Assembly (NCBI GenBank): GCA_902489575.1
Contig: CABUAQ010000094.1
Location: forward strand, 1-7,065
DNA: 7,065 nucleotides
Direction of reading: 5' to 3'
From: an uncultured bacterium
GTDB lineage: Bacteria; Cyanobacteriota; Vampirovibrionia; Gastranaerophilales; Gastranaerophilaceae
Within the stretch, counting starts at the first letter, position 1. Each line of letters begins with the position of its first letter. This document shows, piece after piece, positions 6,891-7,065 of the stretch. The position numbers were made by a program, and so were the translations under genes. Under the pieces are notes generated by a model that did not search any database, had not been told where the DNA came from, and saw only the letters and a list, made by a program, of their open reading frames with translations.

Positions 6891-6914
6891 TACAAAATGT
6901 TGCTACCTTTTGTA
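6891..6914. repeat. Inverted repeat TACAAAA-N10-TTTTGTA
   Basis: TACAAAA (6891-6897) and TTTTGTA (6908-6914) are perfect 7-bp inverted arms with a 10-nt spacer, so the arm centres are 17 bp apart. A further TACAAAAT lies at 6933-6940. Together with the adjacent CTGTAA dyad this makes a cluster of similar half-sites upstream of the minus-strand gene. Confidence 0.5.
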
Positions 6915-6957
6915 CATAATTAAATAAAACTTTACAAAATAAAATAATAAAAAGTGC

Positions 6958-6985
6958 TTGAAATATTTTTTTTAGCATGTAGAAT
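6958..6985 (+). promoter_or_regulatory. tRNA-Gly promoter
   Basis: TTGAAA (6958-6963) and TAGAAT (6980-6985) are separated by 16 nt, a good sigma-70-type match, with a T-run in the spacer. Transcription should start near 6992, about 12 nt before the mature tRNA. Confidence 0.65.
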
Positions 6986-7003
6986 GGAAATATAACCGAA
7001 TAT

Positions 7004-7065
7004 GCGGGGGTAATTCAGTGGTAGAATGCCTCCTTGCCAAGGAGGATGTCGCGAGTTCGAGCCTC
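7004..7065 (+). tRNA. tRNA-Gly(GCC), 3' end beyond the window
   Basis: The cloverleaf is clear up to the window edge: 5' acceptor strand GCGGGGG (7004-7010), D stem ATTC/GAAT around AGTGGTA, anticodon stem CCTCC/GGAGG around loop TTGCCAA with anticodon GCC (7036-7038), variable loop ATGTC, T stem GCGAG and loop TTCGAGC. The window stops three bases into the 3' T strand (CTC). The missing end should read GC and then a strand pairing with the acceptor, CCCCCGC. It decodes GGC and GGU. A further tRNA or operon may follow outside the window. Confidence 0.95.

Noticed and set aside
6839..6895. TTG 6895 as start of the minus-strand gene
   Set aside because: The extension would place the TATAAT box and the AAAGGA site inside the coding region, and it lacks its own clear ribosome binding site.

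Overview
The window is AT-rich bacterial chromosomal DNA using the standard bacterial code. It holds five supported genes: three plus-strand genes (a membrane-anchored protein of unknown function, a YuiF/NhaC-type permease, and dnaE), one convergent minus-strand gene for an unrecognised helical-repeat protein, and a tRNA-Gly cut by the window edge. The DnaE sequence is of the long cyanobacterial/PHP-bearing type, and several stretches (HEGLI..SACLGGE, KDLFGDDYYIELQDH, the YCFN site) resemble cyanobacterial DnaE as I recall it. Together with the low GC and the style of the unknown proteins, this suggests a non-photosynthetic relative of Cyanobacteria (Melainabacteria/Vampirovibrionia, for example the gut order Gastranaerophilales). 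That placement is an inference from memory, not from a search.

Layout. 1-105: AT-rich leader with a perfect TATAAT. 106-819: unknown signal-anchor protein with a good Shine-Dalgarno site. 855-2165: 436-aa multi-pass permease, 35 nt downstream and probably co-transcribed. 2166-2420: intergenic, with a doubtful 43-codon ORF, an 18-bp perfect AT palindrome and a U-rich dnaE leader with no Shine-Dalgarno site. 2421-5966: complete dnaE, whose last four sense codons and stop form one arm of a strong 15-bp terminator hairpin. 6008-6838 (minus): 276-aa helical-repeat protein converging on that terminator. 6839-7003: divergent promoter region, with dyads upstream of the minus-strand gene and a TTGAAA/TAGAAT promoter for the tRNA. 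7004-7065: tRNA-Gly(GCC), missing its 3' end.

Function. dnaE is the replicative polymerase. Its PHP domain keeps every expected metal ligand, so proofreading may be built into the polymerase chain. The permease probably exchanges a small solute (perhaps an amino acid such as histidine) with Na+ or H+. The two unknown proteins have no function that can be read from sequence. I see no mobile element, CRISPR array, rRNA or obvious new defence system; the most unusual material is the helical-repeat protein with its dyad-rich promoter, and the dnaE terminator overlap.
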